From Hoeflea_A sp039025395 (GTDB lineage: Bacteria > Pseudomonadota > Alphaproteobacteria > Rhizobiales > Rhizobiaceae): DNA of 64,000 nt. The notes under the pieces were generated by a model. The model ran no database searches. It saw nothing but the letters and a program-made list of their open reading frames with translations, and was not told the origin of the DNA. Positions 26,718-35,116 of the stretch are shown here, one piece after another; within the stretch, counting starts at the first letter, position 1; each line of letters starts with the position of its first letter. The translations under genes and the position numbers were made by a program. The DNA is taken from assembly GCA_039025395.1 (NCBI GenBank), contig JBCCOK010000018.1, positions 1 through 64,000 of the forward strand, read 5' to 3'.

Positions 26718-27371
26718 ATGCCATTGCTGCACCGGCTGCTCATGGTCGCCGGACTCCTGGTTGTTGCGTCTTGTGAAGAGCGCGAAACCGGCTCAAACCC
26801 TCCTTTCGATTTCTATGTGCTGTCTCTTTCATGGTCACCCAGCTACTGCGCGGCTGAAGGCGATGAGGCAAATCGCATGCAATGCGAAGACGAGCGGAAA
26901 TACGGTTTCATCGTTCATGGCCTTTGGCCACAGTTTGAGGAAGGATATCCGGAATTCTGTAATGCCAACCCTGACAGGGTTGATGCCGGGCTCGTGAGCG
27001 ACTTGCTCGACATCATGCCCAGCCGCGGCCTGATAAGACACCAGTGGCGCAAACATGGAACCTGTACAGGATTTTCGCAGACCGACTATTTCCGGGCAGT
27101 CCGCGCTGCACATGAGAGCATTGCTTTGCCGCAAATCAGCGCCGACGACGGCAGCTACAGGGTCGTTTCGCCGGATCAGGTCGGAACGGCCTTCCAATCT
27201 TCTAATCCGGGCCTCAAAGACGAGCACTTTGCCGTCACCTGCGATAATAGAAGACTCCGTGAAGTGCGCATCTGCATGAGCATGGACTTTACGTTTCGTT
27301 CCTGCCCGGAAGTGACCCGGCGCGCTTGCAGGCGCGCTTCGATTGTCGTACCGCCATCACGCGGCGGTTGA
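26718..27371 (+). CDS. Ribonuclease T2-family lipoprotein
   Basis: 217 residues. A lipobox (VVASC, Cys19) after a hydrophobic stretch marks it as a lipoprotein. The T2 motifs are CAS I FIVHGLWPQ (His67) and CAS II IRHQWRKHGTC (His108, Lys112, His113). In most T2 enzymes CAS II reads HEW; here the glutamate is Gln109, which could lower activity. Conserved cysteines are present (SYCAAEG, MQCEDE, EFCNAN, HGTC). Role: degradation of extracytoplasmic RNA. The frame starts at 26667 inside the previous gene, but 26718 gives the correct signal. Confidence 0.87.
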   Translation: MPLLHRLLMVAGLLVVASCEERETGSNPPFDFYVLSLSWSPSYCAAEGDEANRMQCEDERKYGFIVHGLWPQFEEGYPEFCNANPDRVDAGLVSDLLDIMPSRGLIRHQWRKHGTCTGFSQTDYFRAVRAAHESIALPQISADDGSYRVVSPDQVGTAFQSSNPGLKDEHFAVTCDNRRLREVRICMSMDFTFRSCPEVTRRACRRASIVVPPSRGG

Positions 27372-27415
27372 CGAAAAACTTCCGCATCCAGCCTGTTTGA
27401 AAGAGGATTGCAGTG

Positions 27416-28012
27416 ATGAAGATACTCTGTTCGCCGGCATCGCCATATTCAGCGAAGGTGCGAATGGCGGCGCGCTATTGCGGTATCGATTTCGAGTCCG
27501 TGATGACGGACACCAACGCAGATCCAGACATGCTGATCGGAAACAACCCGTTGGGCAAAATTCCAACGCTGATCGACGATGACGGGACGGTCGTCTATGA
27601 CAGCCGTGCCATCATGCAATATCTCGACCGGAAGAGCGGCAGGAAACTCTACCCGCGCAATGCGGCGAAAAGGACCGATGTCGAAGTGTTCGAGGCGCTT
27701 TGCGATGGCACCATGGATTGCCTGTTGGCTATGATCTACGAAGTGCATTTCAGGCCTGAGGACAAGGTTCACCAACCTTGGCTCGACCGGCAATGGTCGA
27801 AAGCCGAACGCGCCCTCGATCATTTGAACGACAATCTTCCGCGCACGACGTCAAACCTCAATGGCGGTCACTTTGCACTTGCGGGTCTTGTCGGCTATCT
27901 CGGCTTGCGGTTCGAGGGCCGGTGGGAACGGGGCAGACCGAAGCTTAAGAACTGGCCGTCAAAACTTGAGAAATTCTTCCCCGAATACAAGACTTTCAAG
28001 TCGCAAACATGA
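27416..28012 (+). CDS. Glutathione S-transferase
   Basis: 198-residue cytosolic GST. The thioredoxin-like N-terminal domain starts MKILCSPASPYSAKVRMAARYCGIDFE and contains the glutathione site GKIPTLIDDDGTVVYDSRAIMQYLD (cis-Pro, then D-S). A helical C-terminal domain follows. GTG at 27413 and ATG at 27416 are adjacent; the ATG is preferred, with AGAGGA upstream. The substrate is unknown. It resembles bacterial GSTs of the FosA-unrelated, DUF952-free type; no neighbouring gene helps assign a substrate. Confidence 0.88.
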   Translation: MKILCSPASPYSAKVRMAARYCGIDFESVMTDTNADPDMLIGNNPLGKIPTLIDDDGTVVYDSRAIMQYLDRKSGRKLYPRNAAKRTDVEVFEALCDGTMDCLLAMIYEVHFRPEDKVHQPWLDRQWSKAERALDHLNDNLPRTTSNLNGGHFALAGLVGYLGLRFEGRWERGRPKLKNWPSKLEKFFPEYKTFKSQT

Positions 28013-28140
28013 TCCAGACGGCTGTTTCTGTTCCTGTTCCCTAACGCGCTTGCCATTGTGTTGCATGGCCCCGTACCTATATGGATGGGACCGCGCCGCG
28101 CTGTCATCGTCTTCCTACGAATTCCGGAAACAAGTCATAC

Positions 28141-29082
28141 ATGGTCAGCTTTGCAATCTTGATCGCCGGTCTGACCTTGTTGCTGTTTGCGGGTGATTAC
28201 CTGGTCCGTGGCGCAGTTGCACTGGCGGAAAAACTCGGGATCAGCCCGCTTGTCATCGGATTGACGATTGTTGCTTTCGGAACATCAGCGCCCGAGCTGG
28301 TCGTATCACTAAAGGCTGCCTATTCCGGCGCCTACGGTGTCGCAATCGGAAACGTTGTCGGCTCGAACATCGCCAATGTGCTGCTCGTTCTTGGAGCGCC
28401 GGCGTTGATTGCGCCGGTTGCCTGCAAGGAGGGCGGCGTTGGTTTCAGTCTGGTCGTGATGGCGTTGCTTACCGTGATCCTCATGGTGATGATGGCGACC
28501 GGTTCGCTCGACTACATCAATGGGATTATTCTGGTCGGTATCCTCGCCGCTTTCCTGGCATGGCAGTTCAAGACGGCTCATAGCGACAGGACGGCCACGC
28601 TCGGCGGTGACTATCACGATGATATCGACGAAGTCCCAACGCAGAATTCAACGATTGCCGCTTACCTTCTGTTCGGGCTCATCGGCCTGCCGATTGGTGC
28701 TACGCTCACAGTGAACGGTGCCGTGGACATTGCGCGTTTTTTCGGGGTTTCGGAAACGGTCATCGGGCTGACAATTATCGCGATCGGTACGTCTCTGCCC
28801 GAACTGGTGACGACGATCATGGCTGCGTGGCGCGGCAGCGGTGCCGTCATCATCGGCAACGTGATCGGTTCAAACATCTTCAATATCGGCGCGATCCTGG
28901 GGATTACGAGCCTCTTCCATCCGCTGATTATTCCGGACCATATCGTTCATATCGACATGTGGATCATGGCCGCCACGACGGCGCTGTTGATCTTCCTGGC
29001 GCTTTCGGCGCGTACGATCAACAAGATCGGCGGCTCGATCATGCTTCTGCTCTTTGCGACATTTGTCATCGCGGTATTCTGA
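28141..29082 (+). CDS. Calcium/sodium antiporter (CaCA family, YrbG-like)
   Basis: 313-residue membrane exchanger built from two inverted five-helix halves. The alpha-repeats are plain: FGTSAPELVVSLKAA with AIGNVVGSNIANVLLVLG, and IGTSLPELVTTIMAAW with IIGNVIGSNIFNIGAILG; the Glu in each GTSxPE is an ion ligand. A hydrophilic loop with SDRTATLGGDYHDDIDEV lies between halves. It exchanges cations across the inner membrane, probably Ca2+ for Na+ or H+. The frame extends to 28081, but the membrane start is the ATG at 28141. Confidence 0.93.
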   Translation: MVSFAILIAGLTLLLFAGDYLVRGAVALAEKLGISPLVIGLTIVAFGTSAPELVVSLKAAYSGAYGVAIGNVVGSNIANVLLVLGAPALIAPVACKEGGVGFSLVVMALLTVILMVMMATGSLDYINGIILVGILAAFLAWQFKTAHSDRTATLGGDYHDDIDEVPTQNSTIAAYLLFGLIGLPIGATLTVNGAVDIARFFGVSETVIGLTIIAIGTSLPELVTTIMAAWRGSGAVIIGNVIGSNIFNIGAILGITSLFHPLIIPDHIVHIDMWIMAATTALLIFLALSARTINKIGGSIMLLLFATFVIAVF

Positions 29083-29161
29083 TCACGCGGGGCCAGCTTT
29101 TTTGAGCCTCAACAGCCGCTGAGAGCCGAACACTCCCAGAGCGCTCGTGCCTTAGGGTCAT

Positions 29162-29192
29162 TTGACAGCGTCGCGTCTCAACATCACATAAT
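29162..29192 (+). promoter_or_regulatory. Possible uvrC promoter
   Basis: A perfect -35 hexamer TTGACA (29162-29167) is followed by CATAAT (29187-29192), 21 bp before the uvrC ATG. The 19-bp spacer is longer than ideal. No GTTC-N7-GTTC LexA box of the alphaproteobacterial type is seen. Confidence 0.4.
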
Positions 29193-29212
29193 GGGCTTAC
29201 GGTAAGGATTCG

Positions 29213-31231
29213 ATGAGCAAGCAGGATCATACGGTGCCCGAAAGCGTTGCCGGTGAGCGAATAGCGTCCGATGCAGCATGGTCTGCCGGCCTTGACGGCT
29301 GGGAGGATGGCGGGCGCATTGGTTCCGGCCTCAAAGGCGGAGAGCTGATTCAGGCACTGGTGAAAATCCTTCCTAACGCGCCGGGCGTCTACAGGATGCT
29401 TAATACCAATGGTGATGTTCTTTATGTGGGCAAGGCACGCAGCCTCAAAAAGCGCGTCGCGAGCTATGCCCAGGGTCGCGGTCATACAAACCGGATCGCC
29501 GGGATGGTGCGTGCAACCGCCAATATGGAGTTCGTCACGACACGAACAGAGACGGAAGCTCTCCTGCTGGAAGCGAATCTTATCAAACGCTTGCGGCCAC
29601 GCTTTAATGTGTTGCTACGTGACGACAAATCATTTCCCTACATCCTTCTGACTGAAGATCGCCTTGCGCCGGGCATCTACAAACACCGCGGCGCGCGCTC
29701 ACGCAAAGGAAGCTATTTCGGCCCCTTCGCATCGGCCCAGGCGGTCGACCGAACGATCAACTCGTTGCAGCGCGCATTTCTATTGCGCAACTGTACCGAT
29801 TCGATGTTTGAAAGCCGTACCCGCCCGTGCCTTTTGCATCAAATCAAGCGTTGTGCGGCACCGTGTACGGGCGAAGTGACGGAAGAAGCCTACGCGGCCA
29901 TGGTGGCCGAGGCTAAGGACTTTCTTTCCGGAAAGAGCCAGAAGGTGAAGGCGGCCTTGTCCGAAGCGATGGAGCAGGCATCTGAAACGCTCGACTTCGA
30001 ACGGGCCGCTATCTACCGGGATCGGCTGGCGGCTTTGTCCCATGTTCAGAGCCACCAGGGGATCAACCCGCAGACAGTCGACGATGCCGATGTCTTTGCG
30101 ATTCATCAGGAAGGCGGCATGAATTGCATCCAGGTGTTTTTCTTCCGCACCGGCCAAAACTGGGGCAACCGGGCCCATTTTCCCAAGGCGGATGCGTCGC
30201 TTTCGGCTGCGGAGGTTTTGGGGGCTTTCCTGTCACAGTTTTACGACGACAAGCCCTGCCCGCGCCAAATTCTCATCTCTGAGCCGGTTTCCGAGCAAGC
30301 GCTGTTGAGTGAAGCATTTGCCGTTCGGGCTGGACACAAGGTCGCGATCAACGTTCCGCAAAGAGGCGAAAAGCGGGATCTGATGGACCATGCGCGTGCC
30401 AACGCCAAAGATGCACACAACCGGCGGCTCGCCGAGACCTCCACGCAGGCGAGCCTTTTGAAACGTTTTGCCGACGTGTTCGACCTCGGCGCCCCACCTC
30501 AGCGAATAGAAGTCTATGACAACTCTCATATCATGGGCTCGAATGCCGTCGGTGGAATGATCGTTGCAGGACCGGAAGGATTCGCGAAGAATCAGTACCG
30601 CAAGTTCAACATCAGGTCCAAGGAGATTGCTCCAGGCGATGATTTCGGAATGATGCGCGAGGTGATCGAACGGCGGTTCTCAAGACTGGTCAAGGAACAC
30701 GGTATCCCTGAGCGCCACGCGGCTGACGGGGCAAGCGAAGGAGATGCGGAGCCCGATCCGGCCATGCCGAACTGGCCCGATGTCCTGTTGATCGATGGCG
30801 GCAAGGGCCAATTGGCAGCGGTGAACCAGGTTCTGAGCGACCTGGGCCTTGAAGAGAGCGTCACGACGATCGGCGTTGCAAAGGGCGCTGACCGCGATGC
30901 AGGACGCGAACGCTTCCATCAAAAGGGCCGGACGCCGTTCACGCTGCCGCCGCGCGATCCGGTGCTCTACTTTATCCAGCGGATGCGCGATGAGGCGCAC
31001 AGGTTCGCCATTGGCACCCACAGGGCGCGGCGCAAGAAAGAGCTGACGAAGAATCCGCTCGATGAGATTGAAGGAATCGGGCCGTCAAGGAAGCGCGCAT
31101 TGTTGCACCATTTCGGGACCGCCAAGGCGGTATCGAGAGCGGGCGTCGACGACTTGCGTACCGTTGAGGGAATTTCCGATGCCATGGCGCAATCGATCTA
31201 CAATCATTTCCACGATGATGCGGCGGGCTGA
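29213..31231 (+). CDS. uvrC: Excinuclease ABC subunit C
   Basis: 672 residues. It makes both incisions in nucleotide excision repair with UvrA and UvrB. The GIY-YIG endonuclease is N-terminal (GVYRMLNTNGDVLYVGKARSLKKRV), a UVR domain that binds UvrB lies near residues 220-255, and the RNase-H-like nuclease (IEVYDNSHIMGSNAVGGMIV, DVLLIDGGKGQL) and helix-hairpin-helix (LDEIEGIGPSRKRALLHHFG) are C-terminal. It has a 40-residue N-terminal extension and an acidic insert (ASEGDAEPDPAMPNW), both common in rhizobia. AAGGA precedes the ATG. pgsA follows 110 bp downstream. Confidence 0.97.
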   Translation: MSKQDHTVPESVAGERIASDAAWSAGLDGWEDGGRIGSGLKGGELIQALVKILPNAPGVYRMLNTNGDVLYVGKARSLKKRVASYAQGRGHTNRIAGMVRATANMEFVTTRTETEALLLEANLIKRLRPRFNVLLRDDKSFPYILLTEDRLAPGIYKHRGARSRKGSYFGPFASAQAVDRTINSLQRAFLLRNCTDSMFESRTRPCLLHQIKRCAAPCTGEVTEEAYAAMVAEAKDFLSGKSQKVKAALSEAMEQASETLDFERAAIYRDRLAALSHVQSHQGINPQTVDDADVFAIHQEGGMNCIQVFFFRTGQNWGNRAHFPKADASLSAAEVLGAFLSQFYDDKPCPRQILISEPVSEQALLSEAFAVRAGHKVAINVPQRGEKRDLMDHARANAKDAHNRRLAETSTQASLLKRFADVFDLGAPPQRIEVYDNSHIMGSNAVGGMIVAGPEGFAKNQYRKFNIRSKEIAPGDDFGMMREVIERRFSRLVKEHGIPERHAADGASEGDAEPDPAMPNWPDVLLIDGGKGQLAAVNQVLSDLGLEESVTTIGVAKGADRDAGRERFHQKGRTPFTLPPRDPVLYFIQRMRDEAHRFAIGTHRARRKKELTKNPLDEIEGIGPSRKRALLHHFGTAKAVSRAGVDDLRTVEGISDAMAQSIYNHFHDDAAG

Positions 31232-31284
31232 AAGCCGCCTTACCGAATGCATGCTGTCGGCCTTGCGTTTTGGTCGGATTGGCT

Positions 31285-31319
31285 GTTGAAGTCGCGGCAT
31301 TCAGCCTATTGTAATAGGC
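31285..31319 (+). promoter_or_regulatory. Possible pgsA promoter with overlapping palindrome
   Basis: TTGAAG (31285-31290) and TATTGT (31307-31312) form a -35/-10 pair 16 bp apart. The -10 lies inside the perfect palindrome GCCTATT-GT-AATAGGC (31304-31319), so a bound dimer would block it. Both calls come from sequence alone. Confidence 0.35.
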
Positions 31320-31341
31320 GTGGGCTAAAGCGGTCGCAGGA

Positions 31342-31926
31342 ATGGCTTCGAAAACATACAGCATACCCAATCTGTTGACCTATGGACGTATTGCGGCCGT
31401 ACCGCTTATCGTTGTTTGCTTCTTTTTCGAAGGGCGTCTGCATCTCTCCGATTTCGCACGCTGGACCGCCTTTACCCTCTACATTGTCGCCTCGATCACG
31501 GATTTCCTTGACGGGTATCTGGCGCGCATATGGAACCAGACGTCGAATATCGGCCGCATGCTTGATCCGATTGCCGACAAACTGTTGGTTTCATCCATCC
31601 TGCTGCTGCTGACTGCCGATGGAACAATTGGCGGCTGGAGCATTTGGGCTGCGATTATCATCTTGTGCCGGGAGATTCTCGTATCGGGCTTGCGGGAATA
31701 TCTGGCGGAACTCAAGGTTTCTGTCCCGGTCACCTGGATCGCAAAGTTCAAGACGACCATACAGATGGTCGCAATCGGTTTTCTGCTCGCCGGTCCCGCA
31801 GGGGACAAGGTGTTGGCGAACACGACTCAGTTCGGCATCGCCCTGCTTTGGATCGCAGCCGTCATTACCATATATACAGGCTATGATTACTTTCGCGCCG
31901 GGCTGAAACACGTGGTGGAAAACTGA
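31342..31926 (+). CDS. pgsA: CDP-diacylglycerol--glycerol-3-phosphate 3-phosphatidyltransferase
   Basis: 194-residue membrane enzyme that makes phosphatidylglycerol phosphate, the precursor of phosphatidylglycerol and cardiolipin. The family motif is complete in DFLDGYLARIWNQTSNIGRMLDPIADK, and the start SIPNLLTYGRIAAVPLIV is typical. Length is normal. The stop shares one base with the moaD ATG. The uvrC-pgsA-moaD-moaE order is common in alphaproteobacteria and is the main reason to call this copy, rather than the one at 23453, the housekeeping PgsA. Confidence 0.92.
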   Translation: MASKTYSIPNLLTYGRIAAVPLIVVCFFFEGRLHLSDFARWTAFTLYIVASITDFLDGYLARIWNQTSNIGRMLDPIADKLLVSSILLLLTADGTIGGWSIWAAIIILCREILVSGLREYLAELKVSVPVTWIAKFKTTIQMVAIGFLLAGPAGDKVLANTTQFGIALLWIAAVITIYTGYDYFRAGLKHVVEN

Positions 31927-32180
31927 TGGTCAAGATGGTCTATTTCGCGTGGATCAGGGAACGCATCGGCAAGGGCGAAGAAACGCTGGACCTGCCTGAC
32001 GACGTTCAAACGGTCGGCGATCTCATCGCATACCTAAAGACATGCGGCGAAGGCTATGCTGCAGCGTTCAACGTGCCGGAGGCAGTGCACGTGGCCATCA
32101 ACAAGCAACATTGCGGTCACGGGGACGCCATCGGAGAGGCAACCGAAATTGCGCTGTTTCCGCCCATGACCGGGGGCTGA
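31926..32180 (+). CDS. moaD: Molybdopterin synthase small subunit
   Basis: 84-residue ubiquitin-like sulfur carrier. It ends in Gly-Gly (ALFPPMTGG); the C-terminal glycine carries thiocarboxylate sulfur to MoaE for building the dithiolene of molybdopterin. The N-terminal strand VKMVYFAWIRERIGKGEETLDLP is the family start. Its ATG overlaps the pgsA stop by one base, and moaE begins 3 bp after its stop. Confidence 0.95.
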   Translation: MVKMVYFAWIRERIGKGEETLDLPDDVQTVGDLIAYLKTCGEGYAAAFNVPEAVHVAINKQHCGHGDAIGEATEIALFPPMTGG

Positions 32181-32183
32181 GCG

Positions 32184-32645
32184 ATGGATAAGTGCCTGAC
32201 GGTTCGCGTTCAGGATAGCGATTTCGATATCGGCACGGAAATCGACGCACTCGCAGATAGCCGGACCGATATCGGCGCCGTGGTCAGTTTTACGGGCCGA
32301 TGCCGCGACGAAGACGGCACGCTTGCTGCGCTGGAACTGGAGCACTATCCGGGCATGGCCGAGGACGAGATGATGCGGATTGCCGAGGAGGCGGCCGAAC
32401 GCTGGCCGCTTAACGGCATTACCATCATTCACCGCTACGGGACAATCAAACCCGGCGAGCAGATCGTGCTTGTGATCTCAGCCTCCAAACACCGGCAGGC
32501 GGCTTTCGAGAGCGCCAGCTTTATCATGGATTACCTGAAATCCCGCGCGCCATTCTGGAAACGGGAAATCCACAAGGACGGTACACCGGGCGCATGGGTC
32601 GACGCGCGCGAAGCCGACGGCAATGCGCTGGAACGCTGGCGATAA
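32184..32645 (+). CDS. moaE: Molybdopterin synthase catalytic subunit
   Basis: 153 residues. It transfers sulfur from MoaD to precursor Z to make molybdopterin. Family blocks are GAVVSFTGRCRDEDGTLAALELEHYPGMAE, IIHRYGTIKPGEQIVLVI and the active-site lysine region KSRAPFWKREIHKDGTPGAWVDA. The pair moaD-moaE lies in an operon with pgsA. It converges on ndk. Confidence 0.96.
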   Translation: MDKCLTVRVQDSDFDIGTEIDALADSRTDIGAVVSFTGRCRDEDGTLAALELEHYPGMAEDEMMRIAEEAAERWPLNGITIIHRYGTIKPGEQIVLVISASKHRQAAFESASFIMDYLKSRAPFWKREIHKDGTPGAWVDAREADGNALERWR

Positions 32646-32665
32646 CCGGCAATTTCAGGGTTCGG

Positions 32666-33088
32666 TCAGCCGACGATTTCGGTGCCTGAGAACCAGTAGG
32701 CGATTTCTTCCGCAGCCGTCTCGGGCGCATCGGATCCATGGACCGAGTTTTCGCCAATCGATAGCGCATACATTTTACGGATGGTGCCGTCCGCGGCGTC
32801 GGCCGGGTTGGTAGCGCCCATGATTTCGCGGTTCTTCGCGATGGCGTTTTCACCTTCGAGCACCTGAACGACCGTAGGGCCGGACGACATAAACTCAGTC
32901 AGTTCGCCGAAAAACGGCCGTTCCTTGTGCACTGCATAGAACCCTTCGGCTTCACGAAGGCTCATCCAGACCCGCTTGGACGCAACAATGCGCAAGCCCG
33001 CCTCTTCAAACATCTGGGTAATGGCGCCGGTCAGATTGCGTTTGGTTGCATCCGGCTTAATCATCGAGAAGGTGCGTTCGATCGCCAT
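32666..33088 (-). CDS. ndk: Nucleoside diphosphate kinase
   Basis: 140 residues, exact family length. It transfers the gamma phosphate between nucleotides through a phosphohistidine, His117 in the signature NSVHGSDAPETA. The N-terminus MAIERTFSMIKPDATKRNLTG is standard, so the ATG at 33088 is the start; the frame's earlier start at 33157 is not needed. It converges on moaE with 20 bp between stops. Confidence 0.97.
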   Translation of the reverse strand: MAIERTFSMIKPDATKRNLTGAITQMFEEAGLRIVASKRVWMSLREAEGFYAVHKERPFFGELTEFMSSGPTVVQVLEGENAIAKNREIMGATNPADAADGTIRKMYALSIGENSVHGSDAPETAAEEIAYWFSGTEIVG

Positions 33089-33205
33089 GATCTGCTGGTC
33101 CCTGCTGTGTGCTGAAGGTGATTTTGGCGCTCTATAGCCTTGCCTTGCCGGCAACACAAGTACCTGATCCTGGTCCGGTGCGCTTACGCCTCGAAACGGT
33201 TTGCT

Positions 33206-33898
33206 TCATGCAGCGGCCGCAACAGACCGGCCGGCCCCGCCATGCAGATCGAGACAGCGATCGAACCATGCCGCAACCGGATCGTCAGGCGCGAGGAACT
33301 GTTCAGAACCGCATACCCTTGCCCATTGAAAGGCGCCGAAGACAATGTAATCCGCAAAAAGCGGCGCTTGCCCGCCTATGAAAGGCTGGGTCTTGAGCAT
33401 CAAGCGCAAGGGCTCAAGTCTGGCGGGAAATTCGCCAATACGCTTTGAACTTGCTTCCACCACTTCTTCGAGAGTCTTGCCAAAACGCGTTTCACGGCTG
33501 TGTCGAAAGTAGATCTGGTCCTCCGGTTCCAGCATTTCATAGATATCGAGGAGAAGGCGCCCACCAATCCCGGTATGGAGTTGAGCAAGCGACCATGCCT
33601 CTACAAAGCGGGACAAGGCAATTCCGCTTTCGCCGCCGAACAGGCTGGGACGGTCCGGATAAGTCTCGTCGAGATAAAGAGCGATCGCAAAGGAATCCGC
33701 AATCACCTTGTCTCCGTCGCGAATAACCGGAACCGTTTTGCTAACCTCGTTCTCGATGGTTGGAACGGCTGTGAACGGCACTGGCGAACGCTTGAAATCA
33801 AGCCCCTTATGCTCAAGGGACATGACCGTCTTCCAGCAATGAGGGCTGAAAGGTCGTGCGGTATCCGCGCCAGTCAGTTCATAAAGGACAATCGTCAT
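33206..33898 (-). CDS. Glutathione S-transferase, beta-etherase (LigE)-like
   Basis: 230-residue GST. The N-terminal domain contains the etherase-type motif DTARPFSPHCWKTVMSLEHKGLDF, then VPTIENEVSKTVPVIRDGDKVIADSFAIALYLD. The family includes sphingomonad LigE and LigP that break beta-aryl ethers of lignin; here the substrate is unknown and no lignin genes are nearby. GGAGG stands 6 bases before the ATG at 33898. It is divergent from folD across 209 bp. Confidence 0.83.
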   Translation of the reverse strand: MTIVLYELTGADTARPFSPHCWKTVMSLEHKGLDFKRSPVPFTAVPTIENEVSKTVPVIRDGDKVIADSFAIALYLDETYPDRPSLFGGESGIALSRFVEAWSLAQLHTGIGGRLLLDIYEMLEPEDQIYFRHSRETRFGKTLEEVVEASSKRIGEFPARLEPLRLMLKTQPFIGGQAPLFADYIVFGAFQWARVCGSEQFLAPDDPVAAWFDRCLDLHGGAGRSVAAAA

Positions 33899-34107
33899 CA
33901 CAGCCTCCAGATGCAAAGATCGAAAACTCGAATCATATACTGCCGAGTTTCAGGATATTCAGAAAGTGCAAACTTTTGACGCGGTCCCGAAACAGTAGGA
34001 CGGAAAGGTAGTGCGGTGCGCGTTTGAGGCTATAGTGTCTGTTGGCACAGCTTCCGTCCTGCCCGCCGACTGCCAATTTCAATCCGCTGATACTGGAGAG
34101 TACATCA

Positions 34108-35010
34108 ATGCCGAATAGCTGTAAGATCCTTGATGGCAAGGCCATCGCGGCCAGGATTCGTGATGAGGTGTCACAAGACGTCGAGGCGCTCAAGCAACAG
34201 GGCTGGCCAGTAAAACTGCTCTCTATTTCGATTGGTGATGCCGAGGCCTCGGCCCTTTACGTTCGCAACCAGCGGATAGCTGCGGATAAGACGGGCATCG
34301 CATTTGAAGCACGCCATTATCAAGCCGATATCGGCAAGGACGAGCTTTTGGGCATCATTCAGGGCCTGAATACCGACCCACGGGTTACGGGAATCATTAT
34401 TCAACGGCCAACGCCGCCGCATTTAACGGATCGCCTCTTGCAACGCAGCGTGCATCCGCTGAAGGATGTCGAGGGAATGCATCCGTCAAATATTGGCGAC
34501 ATCGTATACAACGATCTCAAAATGGGACCGTGCACTGCGGTGGCAGCTGTCGAGATGCTCAAGTCGACTGGCGTCGACCTTGAAGGTCTCGAAGTCACAG
34601 TCATCGGCCACTCGGCCATCGTCGGAAAACCGATCGCATTCCTGCTGATGGCGCAAGGCGCAACCGTCACCGTTTGCCATCATGAGACGCGCAACATTGC
34701 CATGCATTCCCGGTCATCCGACGCCGTCTTCGTAGCGGTCGGAAAACCGGGACTGGTTACCGGAAAAATGTTGAAACCGGGTGCGATCGTCATCGACATC
34801 GGCATCAATCAGATCCAGACCTCCGACGGACCAAAGGTCGTCGGCGACGCTGACTTCGAGAGCTGTATGGAAATTGCCGGCTGGTTGACACCGGTACCGG
34901 GCGGTGTCGGTCCGGTAACCCTGGCGATGCTTTTAAAGAATGCCGTGACCGCGACGAAACTGCAAAGCGAACACTACGCCTCAGAGTTCGCAACGCGAAA
35001 GAGCGTCTGA
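34108..35010 (+). CDS. folD: FolD-family methylene-THF dehydrogenase/cyclohydrolase, divergent active site
   Basis: 300 residues, normal FolD length and fold. The dinucleotide site (VTVIGHSAIVGKPIAFLL) and the ending PVPGGVGPVTLAMLL are clear. The active site departs from the family: in YVRNQR the residue equivalent to the catalytic Lys (human 56, E. coli 54) is Gln55; KDVEG has Glu122 where Asp is usual; and PCTAVA replaces PCTPxG. Gln99 is kept. The lysine is required for cyclohydrolase activity in studied enzymes, so this may be a dehydrogenase-only or specialised paralogue. The start at 34108 has GGAGAG upstream. The fold is certain, the activity is not. Confidence 0.85.
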   Translation: MPNSCKILDGKAIAARIRDEVSQDVEALKQQGWPVKLLSISIGDAEASALYVRNQRIAADKTGIAFEARHYQADIGKDELLGIIQGLNTDPRVTGIIIQRPTPPHLTDRLLQRSVHPLKDVEGMHPSNIGDIVYNDLKMGPCTAVAAVEMLKSTGVDLEGLEVTVIGHSAIVGKPIAFLLMAQGATVTVCHHETRNIAMHSRSSDAVFVAVGKPGLVTGKMLKPGAIVIDIGINQIQTSDGPKVVGDADFESCMEIAGWLTPVPGGVGPVTLAMLLKNAVTATKLQSEHYASEFATRKSV

Positions 35011-35116
35011 TCATTGCACAAGCCCCTGCGGAGCGTTGGTCAAACGGTCAAGATGCGCGGATCGTGTCAGGCAGTTTTTTCTTGCCTTGGAGCGGTCGCC
35101 GGTTCCATAAGCGCCC

